The position numbers were made by a program, and so were the translations under genes. This document shows, in pieces, positions 31,568 through 40,514 of a stretch of 48,550 nucleotides of DNA; position 1 is the first letter of the stretch, and every line of letters begins with the position of its first letter. The notes beneath the pieces were generated by a model that did not search any database, had not been told where the DNA came from, and saw only the letters and a list, made by a program, of their open reading frames with translations. This DNA comes from Streptantibioticus ferralitis (GTDB lineage: Bacteria; Actinomycetota; Actinomycetes; Streptomycetales; Streptomycetaceae): the NCBI RefSeq assembly GCF_029223525.1, contig NZ_JARHTQ010000045.1:1-48550 (forward strand). The letters are read 5' to 3'.

Positions 31568-32419
31568 GTGGATCTCGCCGAGCTCGGAGCATTCCTCAAG
31601 TCGCGACGTGACCGGATCAGGCCGCCGGACGTCGGGCTGCCCGCCGGGCCACGCCGCCGCGTGCCCGGGCTGCGCCGGGACGAGGTGGCCCAGCTGGCCG
31701 GCGCCTCCGTCGACTACTACATCGAGCTCGAGCGCGGCAGCGGCGCGCAGCCCTCCGAGCAGATGCTCGCCTCGTTCGCCCGCGCGCTGCGACTCTCCCT
31801 CGACGAGCGCAACCACCTCTACCACCTGGCCGGACGACCGGTCCCGCCGTCCGGCAGCGGCGCGGCGCACGTGCATCCGGCCATGTTGGACCTGCTCGAC
31901 CAGCTCTCCGGCACCCCGGCCCGGGTCATCACAGACCTGCACGTCATGCTGCTGCAGAACCGCCTCGGCGCCGCCCTGCTCGGCCCGGCGCCGCCCGGCA
32001 CCGGAGTGCGGGCCAGCTTCGTCTACCGTTGGTTCACCGACCCGGCCGCCCGCGCGCTCTATCCGCCGGAGGACCACGCCCGGCACGCCGAGAGCTTCGT
32101 CGCCGACCTGCGCGCCGCCGTCGCGCAGCGCGGCGCGCGCGACGAGGAGTCCAGCGCCTTCATCGCCGACCTGCGGCGGCGCAGCCCCGAGTTCGCCGAG
32201 CTCTGGGACCGGCACGACGTGGCCGTGCGCCGCGTGGAGACCAAGCGCATCGTGCACCCGGCCCTCGGCCTCATCGACGTCAACTGCCTGAACCTGCTCA
32301 GCGAGGACGGGCGCCAACGGCTGCTCTGGTTCAGCCCCGTCGCGGGCACGGACGCGGTCGAGAAACTCGAACTGCTCTCCGTCCTCGGCACCCAGGACCT
32401 CGCCCCCGACCCTCGCTGA
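31568..32419 (+). CDS. XRE-family regulator with MmyB-like ligand domain
   Basis: A 283-residue protein from GTG 31568. The N-terminal HTH (PGLRRDEVAQLAGASVDYYI, ELERG) is followed by the MmyB-type domain common in actinomycetes (ALRLSLDERNHLYHLAGR, FTDPAARALYPPEDHARHA, RLLWFSP). MmyB-like proteins often control a divergent SDR gene in response to a lipid-like ligand, and the arrangement here is exactly that. Confidence 0.9.
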   Translation: MDLAELGAFLKSRRDRIRPPDVGLPAGPRRRVPGLRRDEVAQLAGASVDYYIELERGSGAQPSEQMLASFARALRLSLDERNHLYHLAGRPVPPSGSGAAHVHPAMLDLLDQLSGTPARVITDLHVMLLQNRLGAALLGPAPPGTGVRASFVYRWFTDPAARALYPPEDHARHAESFVADLRAAVAQRGARDEESSAFIADLRRRSPEFAELWDRHDVAVRRVETKRIVHPALGLIDVNCLNLLSEDGRQRLLWFSPVAGTDAVEKLELLSVLGTQDLAPDPR

Positions 32420-32647
32420 CCTCTCCCGCTGCGTCCACCGGCAGGACGGGCCCTGGGCACGAACAGCTTCGCGCCCAGCCTTCTGGCGAACGCAGGTCAG
32501 GGCAGACCCCGGACGAGGGCGACCGCCAAGGTCGCTTGTTGATCTCCGGAGTCATCCGACCAGGCAGGGTGCACGATCAGACGGCAGTCAAGACCGAAGG
32601 CATCGCGGAGCAACTTCGTCAGCATCCGGCGGTGAAGGCCACGGACC
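32420..32647 (-). other. Region joined to the IS3 remnant, unidentified
   Basis: The minus-strand frame of the IS3 transposase runs on through GLHRRMLTKLLRDAFGLDC and HPAWSDDSGDQQATLA to a stop at 32497. This text is not part of the IS3 family and may be the tail of an unknown gene fused to it. Confidence 0.3.
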
Positions 32648-33330
32648 AGTTTGAGGCCGGGTGCGTCAGCGGTGAAGTCACGGGCCACCAGGTCGGGCGT
32701 CTGCGGCGCCGCATCGTCGGCGACGGTGGTCACCCGCCAAGGGCGTGGCTGGCACGGGAACAGGCCCAACTCGCGCATCAGCGCATGGATCAACTCTGGC
32801 CCGGCCTGCACGTTCATCCGCTGGAGCGCGGCATGCACGCGCCGGTATCCGTAGGTCTCATGCGAGTCGGAGAAGACCTGGCGGATGATGGCTTTGAGTT
32901 CCGCACGGCGTCCGGCGGTGGACGACAACGGCCGGGAACGCCATTGGTGGAAACCCGACGTGGAGACACCCGCCCACACGCACATCCGCCGCACTGGATA
33001 GTTGCCGGCCTCGCCGTCGATGAACTCGTACTTCTCCGTCACCGGTATTCCTGGGCGAAGAAGGCCGCCGCTTTTCCCAGGAACTCGGTCTTCATCCGAA
33101 GTTCCCGGTTCTCCCGTTCCAGCTCACGCAAGCGAGCACGTTCACTGATGTTCAGGGGGCGGTTCCTCGCCAGCGTGCTCTTGACGGTACCGGCTAACCC
33201 AGGTGCCCAACGTTCCCTCGTTCACCTGGATTTCCCGCGCGACCTCGGCGATCGGGCGGGACTCCACGACCACCATCTTGACCGCCTCGTCCCTGAACTC
33301 AGGACTGAACTTCCTACCCTTCTGTGCCAC
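32648..33330 (-). pseudogene. IS3-family transposase remnant (orfA frameshifted, orfB truncated)
   Basis: OrfA starts at about GTG 33330 (RKFSPEFRDEAVKMVVVES, EVAREIQVNEGTLGTWV) and runs into a premature stop. One extra base in a run of five C/G at 33155-33159 explains this, because the next frame continues SERARLRELERENRELRM and EFLGKAAAFFAQEYR. OrfB follows (EKYEFIDGEAGNYPVRRMC, SDSHETYGYRRVHAALQ, LVARDFTADAPGLKLV) and ends before the DDE catalytic core. The element cannot transpose. Confidence 0.85.
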
Positions 33331-33337
33331 GTGCTGA

Positions 33338-34373
33338 GTGGACACGCATCGGGACGCTCATGTGGCTGCTGTGCTCTCCCTGGTGGGGGCAGTGATCGGC
33401 ACCGAGGTGTTCCCGGCCACCGCGGCTGGATACCGCGAGCTGCTGGAGTGGGTCAGGGGGCTGGGCACGGTGCGGCGGGCCGGAGTGGAGGGGACCGGCT
33501 CCTTCGGGGCGGCCCTGTACCGCTACCTGCTGGCCCAGGGCGTGGAAGTGTTCGATGTGAACCGGCCCGACCGGACCGACCGCCGTCAGCGCGGCAAGTC
33601 GGACCCGCTCGATGCGCAGAATGCGGCCCGGGCGGTGCTGAGCGGGCTGTCGCGCGCCCAGGCCAAGTCAGGCGATGGACCGGTGTAGATCGCCCGGATG
33701 TGCAAACTCACCAAGGGCTCGGCGGTCAAAGGCCCGCACCCAGGCGATCAATCAGCTCAAGGCTGTCCTCGTTGGTGCCGACCCGAACCTGCGGGAAGAA
33801 CTGGCCGGGCTGAACAATTCAGAACTTTTCCGTACCTGTGCACGGCTCGCCGACGACAGCAAGAACGACAAGGACGGTGAAGAGGCGGTGCTGCGGGCCA
33901 CCCCCATCACCCTGTGTCTGCTGGCCCGGCGCATCGGGCAGCTCACCGAGCAGATCCAGGACGTGGAAGGCCGTCTGGCCCGGCTCGTGGAACGCCACGC
34001 CCCGCAGCTGCTCACGGTGGTGGGCATCGGCCCGGACACGGCCGTCACTTTGCTGATCACGATGGGGGACAACCCGGAACGCCTGCGCAGTGAGGGGTCC
34101 TTCGCCGCGCTGTGCGGGGTCAGCCCTGTCGAGCGTTCCTCGGGCAGCCGACAGTACCGTCGACTCAACCGCGGCGGCGACCGGCAGGCCAACGCCGCCT
34201 TGCACCGGATCGTGCAGACCCGGGTGCGCTTCGACCGACGCACCCAGGACTACTATGAACGCCGCATCAAGGAGGGCAAGACCCCACGCGAAATCGTCCG
34301 ATGCCTCAAACGCTACGCCGCCCGGGAGGTCCTCCACCTGGTCAGACAGCTACAGCCAAGGCCCCGCTCATAG
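33338..34373 (+). pseudogene. IS110-family transposase, nonsense and frameshift mutated
   Basis: The N-terminal DEDD domain is visible (VDTHRDAHVAAVLSLVGAV, YRYLLAQGVEVFDVNRPD, GKSDPLDAQNAARAVL), then TAG at 33686-33688 where the family has Gln, then IARMCKLTKGSAVK. An extra A shifts the frame to ARTQAINQLKAVLVGADP. The Tnp20 domain is complete (LLTVVGIGPDTAVTLLITMG, ANAALHRIVQTRVRFD). Two mutations, and no room for an intact 5' end because the IS3 remnant starts 8 nt away. Confidence 0.87.
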
Positions 34374-34404
34374 GGGCTGTTGTGAGATGTGGGAGCGTGA
34401 CCGG

Positions 34405-35748
34405 GTGAGCACGACGGCGACGAAACACCTGCAATACCGCCTTGACGGGCCAGAAGACGCCCCGTTCCTGATCCTGGGCCCCGCTCTCGGAACCACATGG
34501 CACATGTGGGACCGCCAGATACCCGAGTTGACCCCGCACTGGCGGGTGCTCCGCTTCGACCTGCCGGGACACGGCGGCGCTCCCGTCGACCCCGCGCCCT
34601 CCATACCCGAGCTCGCCGACCGGCTGCTCGCCACCCTCGACAGCCTGGGCATCGAGCGGTTCGGCTACGCGGGCTGCTCGATCGGCGGCGCCATCGGCCT
34701 CGACCTGGCGCTGCGCAGCCCGCAGCGGGTCAACTCCCTGGTACTGGTCTCCGCGTCAGCGCGCTTCGACACACCCGACGGCTGGCGGCAGCGCGGTGTC
34801 GTCGTCCGGTCCGGCGGACTCGCGCAGATCGCCCACACCACCCCGGAGCGCTGGTTCACCCCGGCCTTCCGCGCCGCGCAGGCGTCCATCGTCGAATGGG
34901 GCGTGCAGATGGTGCGCACCACCGACGCCGAGTGCTACATCGCCGCCTGCGAGGCGCTGGCCACCCATGACGTACGGGCCGAACTGGCCGGCATCGCCGT
35001 TCCCACGCTGGTCGTGGCCGGTGCGGAGGACCCCGCGACGCCGCCCGCCGAGGCCCGCGCGCTGGTCGCCGGTATCCACGACGCCCGGCTCGCCGTGGTC
35101 CCCGGCGCTTCGCACCTGGTCCCGGTCGAGCAGCCGCGAGCCTTCACCGACCTGGTGGTACGGCACTTCTCCACTGCCTGGCAGGAACGGGTCGGCCCGG
35201 CAGCGCTCACTCCGCCGCCGGTCCGGCTGCCAGTCGAGCCGCCCGCGCCGCCCGCGACCGCTGTCCAGGCACCGGGACCGGTCGTCACACCGCCGTCCGG
35301 CACCCCCGTACCCCCGCCGACCGCGGTACCCGAGCCGCCGTCCGCCGCGCCCGGGCCCGCGCAGCGCCCGGACCCGTACGACACCGGCATGAAGATCCGC
35401 CGTGAGGTGCTGGGCGACGCCCATGTGGACCGGGCGGCGGACAGCGCCGATGAACTCACTGCCGACTTCCAGGACTTCATCACCCGCTACGCCTGGGGCG
35501 AGATCTGGTCCCGGCCGGGACTCGACCGCAAGACCCGCAGCTGCGTCACGCTGACCGCGCTCGCTTCCGGCGGTCATCTCGACGAGCTCGCCTTCCATGT
35601 CCGGGCCGCGCTGCGCAACGGTCTGTCGCCCGCCGAGATCAAGGAGGTGCTGATGCAGACCGCCGTCTACTGCGGTGTCCCGGCCGCCAACTCGGCCTTC
35701 GCGGTGGCCCAGCGGGTCATCAGGGAGGTGGCCCAGCTGCCCCGCTGA
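34405..35748 (+). CDS. pcaL: PcaL: fused 3-oxoadipate enol-lactonase / 4-carboxymuconolactone decarboxylase
   Basis: A 447-residue fusion. Residues 1-265 form the PcaD-like alpha/beta hydrolase: LGPALGTTWHMWDRQ, nucleophile GCSIGG (Ser92), Asp in AGAEDPATP and His in GASHLVPVEQ. A Pro-rich linker (about 270-325) follows. Residues 330-447 are PcaC-like (RREVLGDAHVDRA, GEIWSRPGLDRKTRSC, GGHLDELAFHVRAALRNG). It catalyses two steps of the protocatechuate branch of the beta-ketoadipate pathway. The other pca genes that usually precede it are absent, replaced by IS debris. The GTG is preceded by GGGAG; ATG 34387 is also in frame. Confidence 0.93.
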   Translation: MSTTATKHLQYRLDGPEDAPFLILGPALGTTWHMWDRQIPELTPHWRVLRFDLPGHGGAPVDPAPSIPELADRLLATLDSLGIERFGYAGCSIGGAIGLDLALRSPQRVNSLVLVSASARFDTPDGWRQRGVVVRSGGLAQIAHTTPERWFTPAFRAAQASIVEWGVQMVRTTDAECYIAACEALATHDVRAELAGIAVPTLVVAGAEDPATPPAEARALVAGIHDARLAVVPGASHLVPVEQPRAFTDLVVRHFSTAWQERVGPAALTPPPVRLPVEPPAPPATAVQAPGPVVTPPSGTPVPPPTAVPEPPSAAPGPAQRPDPYDTGMKIRREVLGDAHVDRAADSADELTADFQDFITRYAWGEIWSRPGLDRKTRSCVTLTALASGGHLDELAFHVRAALRNGLSPAEIKEVLMQTAVYCGVPAANSAFAVAQRVIREVAQLPR

Positions 35749-35861
35749 CAGGTTCGCCGGACACCGGTATCACTTCGCCCCCCGATGGCCGTGGTGTGAC
35801 GCCGCCTCGGTGAAATGATGTTGGGGAAACGGTTCCCGGGACGGTTCGACAGGAGACAACC

Positions 35862-36509
35862 ATGAAGCTGACCAAGAAGGGTCACGCCTGCGTCCGCTTG
35901 GAGAAGGCCGGCCGGACCCTGGTCATCGACCCCGGCACCTTCAGCGAGGAGGACGCCGCGGTCGGCGCGAACGCGGTCCTGGTCACCCATGAGCATCTGG
36001 ACCACTTCGACGAGGGTCGGCTGCGGGCCGCCCTGGACGCCAACCCGGCCGCCGAGATCTGGACACTGCGCAGCGTCGCCGACCAGCTCACCGCCGCCTT
36101 CCCCGGCCGGGTGCACACGGTCGGCCACGGCGACACCTTCGGCGCGGCGGGCTTCGACATCGAGGTGCACGGCGAACTGCACGCCGTCATCCACCCCGAC
36201 ATCCCCCGGATCACCAACGTCGGCTTCCTGGTGGACGGTTCGCTGTTCCACCCCGGTGACGCGCTCACGGTGCCGGACAAGGAGGTGCGCACGCTCCTGC
36301 TGCCGATGCACGCTCCGTGGAACAAGTTCTCCGAGATCGTCGACTACCTGCGGGAGGTCGAGCCCCGGCAGGCCTACTCGATCCACGACGGGCTGCTCAA
36401 CGACACCGGGCACGGGTTGTACAACCGCATCCTCGGCCCGGCGGGTCCCGGCATCGGCGCCGTCGAGCACCGCCGGATCGTGCCGGGGGAGAGCGTGGAA
36501 CTGGCGTAG
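35862..36509 (+). CDS. MBL-fold metal-dependent hydrolase (UlaG-like)
   Basis: A 215-residue metallo-beta-lactamase-fold protein with the HxHxDH motif VTHEHLDHFD (H43, H45, D47, H48), a second metal His in VHGELHAVIHPD and a later Asp in LFHPGDAL. Short and single-domain, it resembles the UlaG/L-ascorbate-6-P lactonase-like set found widely in Streptomyces. AGGAGACAACC precedes the ATG. Substrate unknown. Confidence 0.9.
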   Translation: MKLTKKGHACVRLEKAGRTLVIDPGTFSEEDAAVGANAVLVTHEHLDHFDEGRLRAALDANPAAEIWTLRSVADQLTAAFPGRVHTVGHGDTFGAAGFDIEVHGELHAVIHPDIPRITNVGFLVDGSLFHPGDALTVPDKEVRTLLLPMHAPWNKFSEIVDYLREVEPRQAYSIHDGLLNDTGHGLYNRILGPAGPGIGAVEHRRIVPGESVELA

Positions 36510-36547
36510 TCGTCCGGCTGTCAGTGGCGGACGGTAGATTGCGGGGC

Positions 36548-37333
36548 ATGGCACTGCGCATCGCGACCTGGAACGTCAACTCGATCACCGCCCGCCTCCC
36601 GCGGCTGCTGGCCTGGCTGGAGAGCAGCGGCACGGACGTGCTGTGCATACAGGAGACCAAGTGCGCCGCGGAGCAGTTCCCGTACGACCAGCTGCGCGAG
36701 CTCGGCTACGAGGCGGCGGTGAACGCGACCGGCCGGTGGAACGGTGTCGCGGTGATCTCCAAGGCCGGACTGGAGGACGTGGTCACCGGCCTGCCCGGCG
36801 GCCCGGAGTACGAAGGCGTCCAGGAGCCGCGCGCGGTGGCGGCCACCTGCGGTCCGGTGCGCGTCTGGTCGGTGTATGTGCCCAACGGCCGGGAGGTCGG
36901 CCACGACCACTACCACTACAAGCTGCAGTGGTTCGAGGCGTTGCGGCAGGCCGTCGCCGAGGACGCCGCCGCGGAGCGGCCGTTCGCCGTCCTCGGTGAC
37001 TACAACGTGGCGCCCACCGACGACGACGTATGGGATCCCACCGTCTTCCAGGGCCTGACCCATGTCACCCCCGCGGAGCGCGCCGCGCTGGCCGGGCTCC
37101 GGGACGCGGGCCTCGCCGATGTCGTACCGCGCCCGCTGAAGTACGACCAGCCGTTCACCTACTGGGACTACCGGGAGCTGGGCTTCCCCAAGAACAAGGG
37201 CATGCGCATCGACCTGGTCTACGGCAACGCGCCCTTCACCAAGGCGGTCGGTGACGCCTATGTGGACCGCGAGGAGCGCAAGGGCAAGGGCGCCTCGGAC
37301 CACGCGCCGGTGGTGGTGGACCTGGAGCTGTAA
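36548..37333 (+). CDS. xthA: Exodeoxyribonuclease III / AP endonuclease
   Basis: A 261-residue endonuclease/exonuclease/phosphatase-fold protein with all key motifs: RIATWNVNSITARLPRLL, CIQETKC (metal Glu), VYVPNGREVGHDHYHYKLQW, VLGDYNVAPTDDDVWDP, and the closing RIDLVYGNAP and SDHAPVVVDL. It repairs abasic sites in DNA. The ATG lies 39 nt after the MBL gene. Confidence 0.95.
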   Translation: MALRIATWNVNSITARLPRLLAWLESSGTDVLCIQETKCAAEQFPYDQLRELGYEAAVNATGRWNGVAVISKAGLEDVVTGLPGGPEYEGVQEPRAVAATCGPVRVWSVYVPNGREVGHDHYHYKLQWFEALRQAVAEDAAAERPFAVLGDYNVAPTDDDVWDPTVFQGLTHVTPAERAALAGLRDAGLADVVPRPLKYDQPFTYWDYRELGFPKNKGMRIDLVYGNAPFTKAVGDAYVDREERKGKGASDHAPVVVDLEL

Positions 37334-37420
37334 CCGCTTTACGACCTGTACGGACGGGCGCCGGAGCGCACACACTGTGCCGCCCCGCCACCGCGGCCGA
37401 TGCGCGTACGCTCACCGGCC

Positions 37421-37792
37421 ATGACCGTCAAAGACCCGGGCCGCCAGCTCATACCCAGCTTCGCCCTGCACATCGCCGACGCCGAGCTGTCGCCGGAACC
37501 GCTCGATGCCAGCCAGATCGTCTCCGGGACTCCCGAGGTGACCGGCGCGGTCCTGTGGGAGTCGCCGGACGGAACTCGGGCGCACGGCATCTGGCAGATC
37601 ACCCCTGGTGTGGTCACCGACACCGAGGCCGACGAGATGTTCGTGGTGGTCAGCGGCCGGGCGACGATCGAGGTCGAGGGCGGCCCGGAGTTCGAGGTCG
37701 GACCGGGCGATGTCTGTGTGCTGCGCGAAGGCGACCGGACGACGTGGACGGTGCACGAGACGCTGCGCAAGGCCTACAGCGTCCGGATCTGA
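37421..37792 (+). CDS. Cupin-domain protein (EutQ/DUF861-like)
   Basis: A 123-residue single cupin: SQIVSGTPEVTGAVLWESP, then GIWQITPGVVTDTEADEMF and VVVSGRATIEVEGGPEFEVG, with closing VLREGDRTTWTVHETLRK. The metal His of motif 1 is replaced by Thr/Glu, as is common in this subgroup. ATG 37421 was chosen; another ATG lies 21 nt upstream. Likely a sugar or amine metabolism accessory protein. Confidence 0.85.
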   Translation: MTVKDPGRQLIPSFALHIADAELSPEPLDASQIVSGTPEVTGAVLWESPDGTRAHGIWQITPGVVTDTEADEMFVVVSGRATIEVEGGPEFEVGPGDVCVLREGDRTTWTVHETLRKAYSVRI

Positions 37793-37841
37793 TGGCCACG
37801 CCTGTCGTCACAGGACGGCCGAGCGGTGCCAGTCTGTCGGT

Positions 37842-38285
37842 ATGGAGAACCCGCTTTTCGACAAGTGGCGCAAGCGGCACGGCCCAGCGCGCGGCGTGTC
37901 CGTGATGGGCCCGGCCGCCGTCGACGAGGAGGGGGTCGCGGAGCTGCTCGCGGAGTGCGAGCTGCTGCGCACCCATGCGTCGGCGGCCGGGATCGAACTC
38001 GACGACACCGCGGCCTCGTTGGAGGCCCTCGACCAGTTGCCGCCGCAGTGGCGGGACGATCCGGACAACCTGTCCTGGCTGGGCAACGACGCCGGGCTCT
38101 ACCTCGGCACGGTCATCGTCCGCGGTGTGCCCGGCGCGGTCTGGCAGGTCTGGCCGAACGGCCATCCGGTGGTGCGGTTGGCCTCCGGCCGGGAGGTCGA
38201 CGTGGTCGCCGCGGGCCACGCCTGGGCGGTCGGCGGTACCCCCGAACTCGCCCAGGTGCACGCGGAAGCCGCGGAGGGTCATTAG
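37842..38285 (+). CDS. Conserved small actinomycete protein (possibly DUF6278)
   Basis: A 147-residue soluble protein with EGVAELLAECELLRTHASAA, LEALDQLPPQWRDDPDNLSW and GNDAGLYLGTVIVRGVPGAV. The pattern is one I associate with a Streptomyces protein of unknown function, probably DUF6278. The stop overlaps the convergent PNGase gene by 3 nt. Confidence 0.82.
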   Translation: MENPLFDKWRKRHGPARGVSVMGPAAVDEEGVAELLAECELLRTHASAAGIELDDTAASLEALDQLPPQWRDDPDNLSWLGNDAGLYLGTVIVRGVPGAVWQVWPNGHPVVRLASGREVDVVAAGHAWAVGGTPELAQVHAEAAEGH

Positions 38286-40045
38286 GCCGGGGGCCCGCCG
38301 TAGCGGCGCTGGTTTCTGCCGGAAGTGCAGATTCCGCCGGTATCCGAGGTGATCCACCCGTGTGCCGCGCGAAGCGTGCGGTCATAGCAGAACCCGGCGG
38401 CGGTGCTGCCCCGGTAGTGCTCGGTGGAGGTGCCGTCAGCGGTGAGCACCGCGCCGTTCTTGCGCGCGAGTTCACCGGTGGCGTTGAGCCGGTCGTCCGT
38501 GCTGGCCGTGGTGCGCCAGCCATCGCGGCCGGACCGTACCGCGTCCGTCTCCGTACGGCCCTGGGTGACCGCGGCCCTCAGGTCGTAGTTGTTGTAGTCG
38601 ACGTTGGAGACCGCGTCACTGTCGACGTCGATCGGAGACGACCAGGAGTGCCGCTGGGCGCGCTGCGTGCGACCCGGGCCCGCGGTACGCACCGTGGTGT
38701 TCCCCGCGTCCCGCTGGCGCACCACCTGGTGCTGGCCGGTCTTCGACACCGTGTCGGTGTTGGTGTAGCCGAGGTGCTGTTCCACGGTGGTGGTCACCCG
38801 GCCACGGGATGTGTCGACATAGCCACTGATAGACCAGTCGCGGTGCACGCCCACGGCGACATCCGTACCGCCGTCGGCCCGCTTGGTCTCGGCGGTGGCG
38901 ACCCGGGGAGCCGCGGTGAGCGAATCGCTGGTGACCGCGCCGCTGGTGCGGGCTCGTCCGTGATCGGTGTCGACGAACAGCGAACCGCCCACCGTCCAGG
39001 TGTCGTTGGCGGAGTACGGGGTGACGGTCAGTGAGTGCGGCCTGCCGTCGGCGAGTTCACCGGCGAAGGGGGTCAGGTCGATGTCGTACGCCTCGGTGCG
39101 GAACTGGTCGATCGCCGGGACCGGGCGCCACAGGGTGGGCACGATGCCGCCCGAGTAGACCACCGGATACGGCTGGGCCAGCCCGGCGGGACGGCCGTCG
39201 ACCGAGACCAGGACCTCACGGTAGGGACCGCCACCGCACAGGTAGTCGGGCGCGCTCTTGGCCAGGTCGTCCGGTACGGCGGTGAACCACTGCTCGTCAC
39301 AGCCGCCGCCGCGTGCGTACAGCTCCAGCCGGGCCCGGGTCAGATTCGTCGGGAACGCGACCGCGGTGCTCGCCGACTGGCCCTTGCCCAGTTCGAACCA
39401 GGGAGCGCTCTTCGGATCCTGGCGGGCGACCGGTATCACCTGGTCGGCGGTGCGGGCGGCGGGGTGCCGGGCGTCGGCCAGGTAGTAGGTGAAGCTCAAC
39501 CGCGTGTGGTAGACGCCGGTGTAGGTGGCGTTGACAACGTTGCCGAGTTCGACCTGGAGCTGCTGAGGGTTTCTCAGCAGCGGGGCGAACTCGGTGATGT
39601 CCTTGTCGACGTGCCAGCTGATGCCGTCCTCGTCGGGCTCCGCCGTGCTGGTGCGGAAGATCTCCGCGCCGCCGAGCCACACCCCGGCGAGCCGGTCGTA
39701 CTGGCGTCCCTTGACGCTGCCCGACCAGTCCATGACGACCTTGGTCCAGGGCCCGGCGCACCGGCTCGGCGGGGTGACCGTGGTGCTGTAGGGCGGATCG
39801 CTGAGGGTGTTGCCGAAGTCATGGCGCATCACCTCCACCGTGCAGTGCCGGGTGGCGGGGCGGCTCACCGCAGGCAGGGCGGAGAGCGGATTCTGGTAGT
39901 CCACCGCCGGGTTCGAGCCTGGTTTCGGTGCCGTGCCGGCCCAGGCCGGTGCGCTCAGCCCGCCGAGTGCGAGGGCCGCCGCGGCGCCGAGTGCGGCCAG
40001 TGGCCGGCGACCGGCGAGCGATCGCCATCGTCTGATCCGTGCCAT
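38282..40045 (-). CDS. Secreted peptide-N4-asparagine amidase A-like protein
   Basis: A 587-residue exported protein from ATG 40045 (AGGAGAGG upstream). Signal peptide about 1-36 (RRWRSLAGRRPLAALG, ending SAPAWA). The body matches PNGase A-type proteins: CTVEVMRHDFGNTLSDPPYS, VVMDWSGSVKGRQYDRLAGV, WLGGAEIFRTSTAEP, and later LTVTPYSANDTWTVGGSLFV. These remove N-glycans from plant-type glycoproteins, which fits a soil saprophyte. It is divergent from the TfoX-domain gene. Confidence 0.87.
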   Translation of the reverse strand: MARIRRWRSLAGRRPLAALGAAAALALGGLSAPAWAGTAPKPGSNPAVDYQNPLSALPAVSRPATRHCTVEVMRHDFGNTLSDPPYSTTVTPPSRCAGPWTKVVMDWSGSVKGRQYDRLAGVWLGGAEIFRTSTAEPDEDGISWHVDKDITEFAPLLRNPQQLQVELGNVVNATYTGVYHTRLSFTYYLADARHPAARTADQVIPVARQDPKSAPWFELGKGQSASTAVAFPTNLTRARLELYARGGGCDEQWFTAVPDDLAKSAPDYLCGGGPYREVLVSVDGRPAGLAQPYPVVYSGGIVPTLWRPVPAIDQFRTEAYDIDLTPFAGELADGRPHSLTVTPYSANDTWTVGGSLFVDTDHGRARTSGAVTSDSLTAAPRVATAETKRADGGTDVAVGVHRDWSISGYVDTSRGRVTTTVEQHLGYTNTDTVSKTGQHQVVRQRDAGNTTVRTAGPGRTQRAQRHSWSSPIDVDSDAVSNVDYNNYDLRAAVTQGRTETDAVRSGRDGWRTTASTDDRLNATGELARKNGAVLTADGTSTEHYRGSTAAGFCYDRTLRAAHGWITSDTGGICTSGRNQRRYGGPPA

Positions 40046-40233
40046 CGGATCACCTCTCCTGATCATCCGTGACCATTCGTGATCACCTTCGCCCGTACGC
40101 TGCCGTACTCCCGGACTCCCGACAAGACCCCCGGATCGGACGCGAGGACGGCCCTGCGTCCACGGGATCGGGCCCGGAGCCGGGCATCATGGCGGAGGGG
40201 ACCCCGCGACCACCCCAGACCGGGAGATACGAC

Positions 40234-40485
40234 ATGGAATCCCTGGAGAAACTCCCCAACATTGGTGCGATCCTTGCCGACCGGCTGCGCGAAGCCGGGG
40301 TGAGCGACGCGACGGAACTGCGCCGTCTCGGCGCGGAGGCGGCGTACGCCAAGATCAGCGCGGAACTCCCGGAGGACGCCCGCGGCCACACCCTCTTCGC
40401 CCTCGAAGGTGCCATCCGCGGCACCCGCTGGACCTCCATCCCCCAGGAGGAGCGCGCCACCCTCGCCTCGCGCGTCTTCGACTGA
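40234..40485 (+). CDS. TfoX C-terminal (helix-hairpin-helix) domain protein
   Basis: An 83-residue protein: LEKLPNIGAILADRLREAGV, then LRRLGAEAAYAKISAELP and a C-terminal helix pair. The LPNIG and GAEAAYAKI pattern is that of the TfoX/Sxy C-terminal domain, with a helix-hairpin-helix-like N-terminal turn. CGGGAG precedes the ATG. The N-terminal TfoX domain is absent, as is common for stand-alone versions. Confidence 0.85.
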   Translation: MESLEKLPNIGAILADRLREAGVSDATELRRLGAEAAYAKISAELPEDARGHTLFALEGAIRGTRWTSIPQEERATLASRVFD

Positions 40486-40514
40486 CGCGGCGCGGGCGGC
40501 GCGCCCACGCCGCC

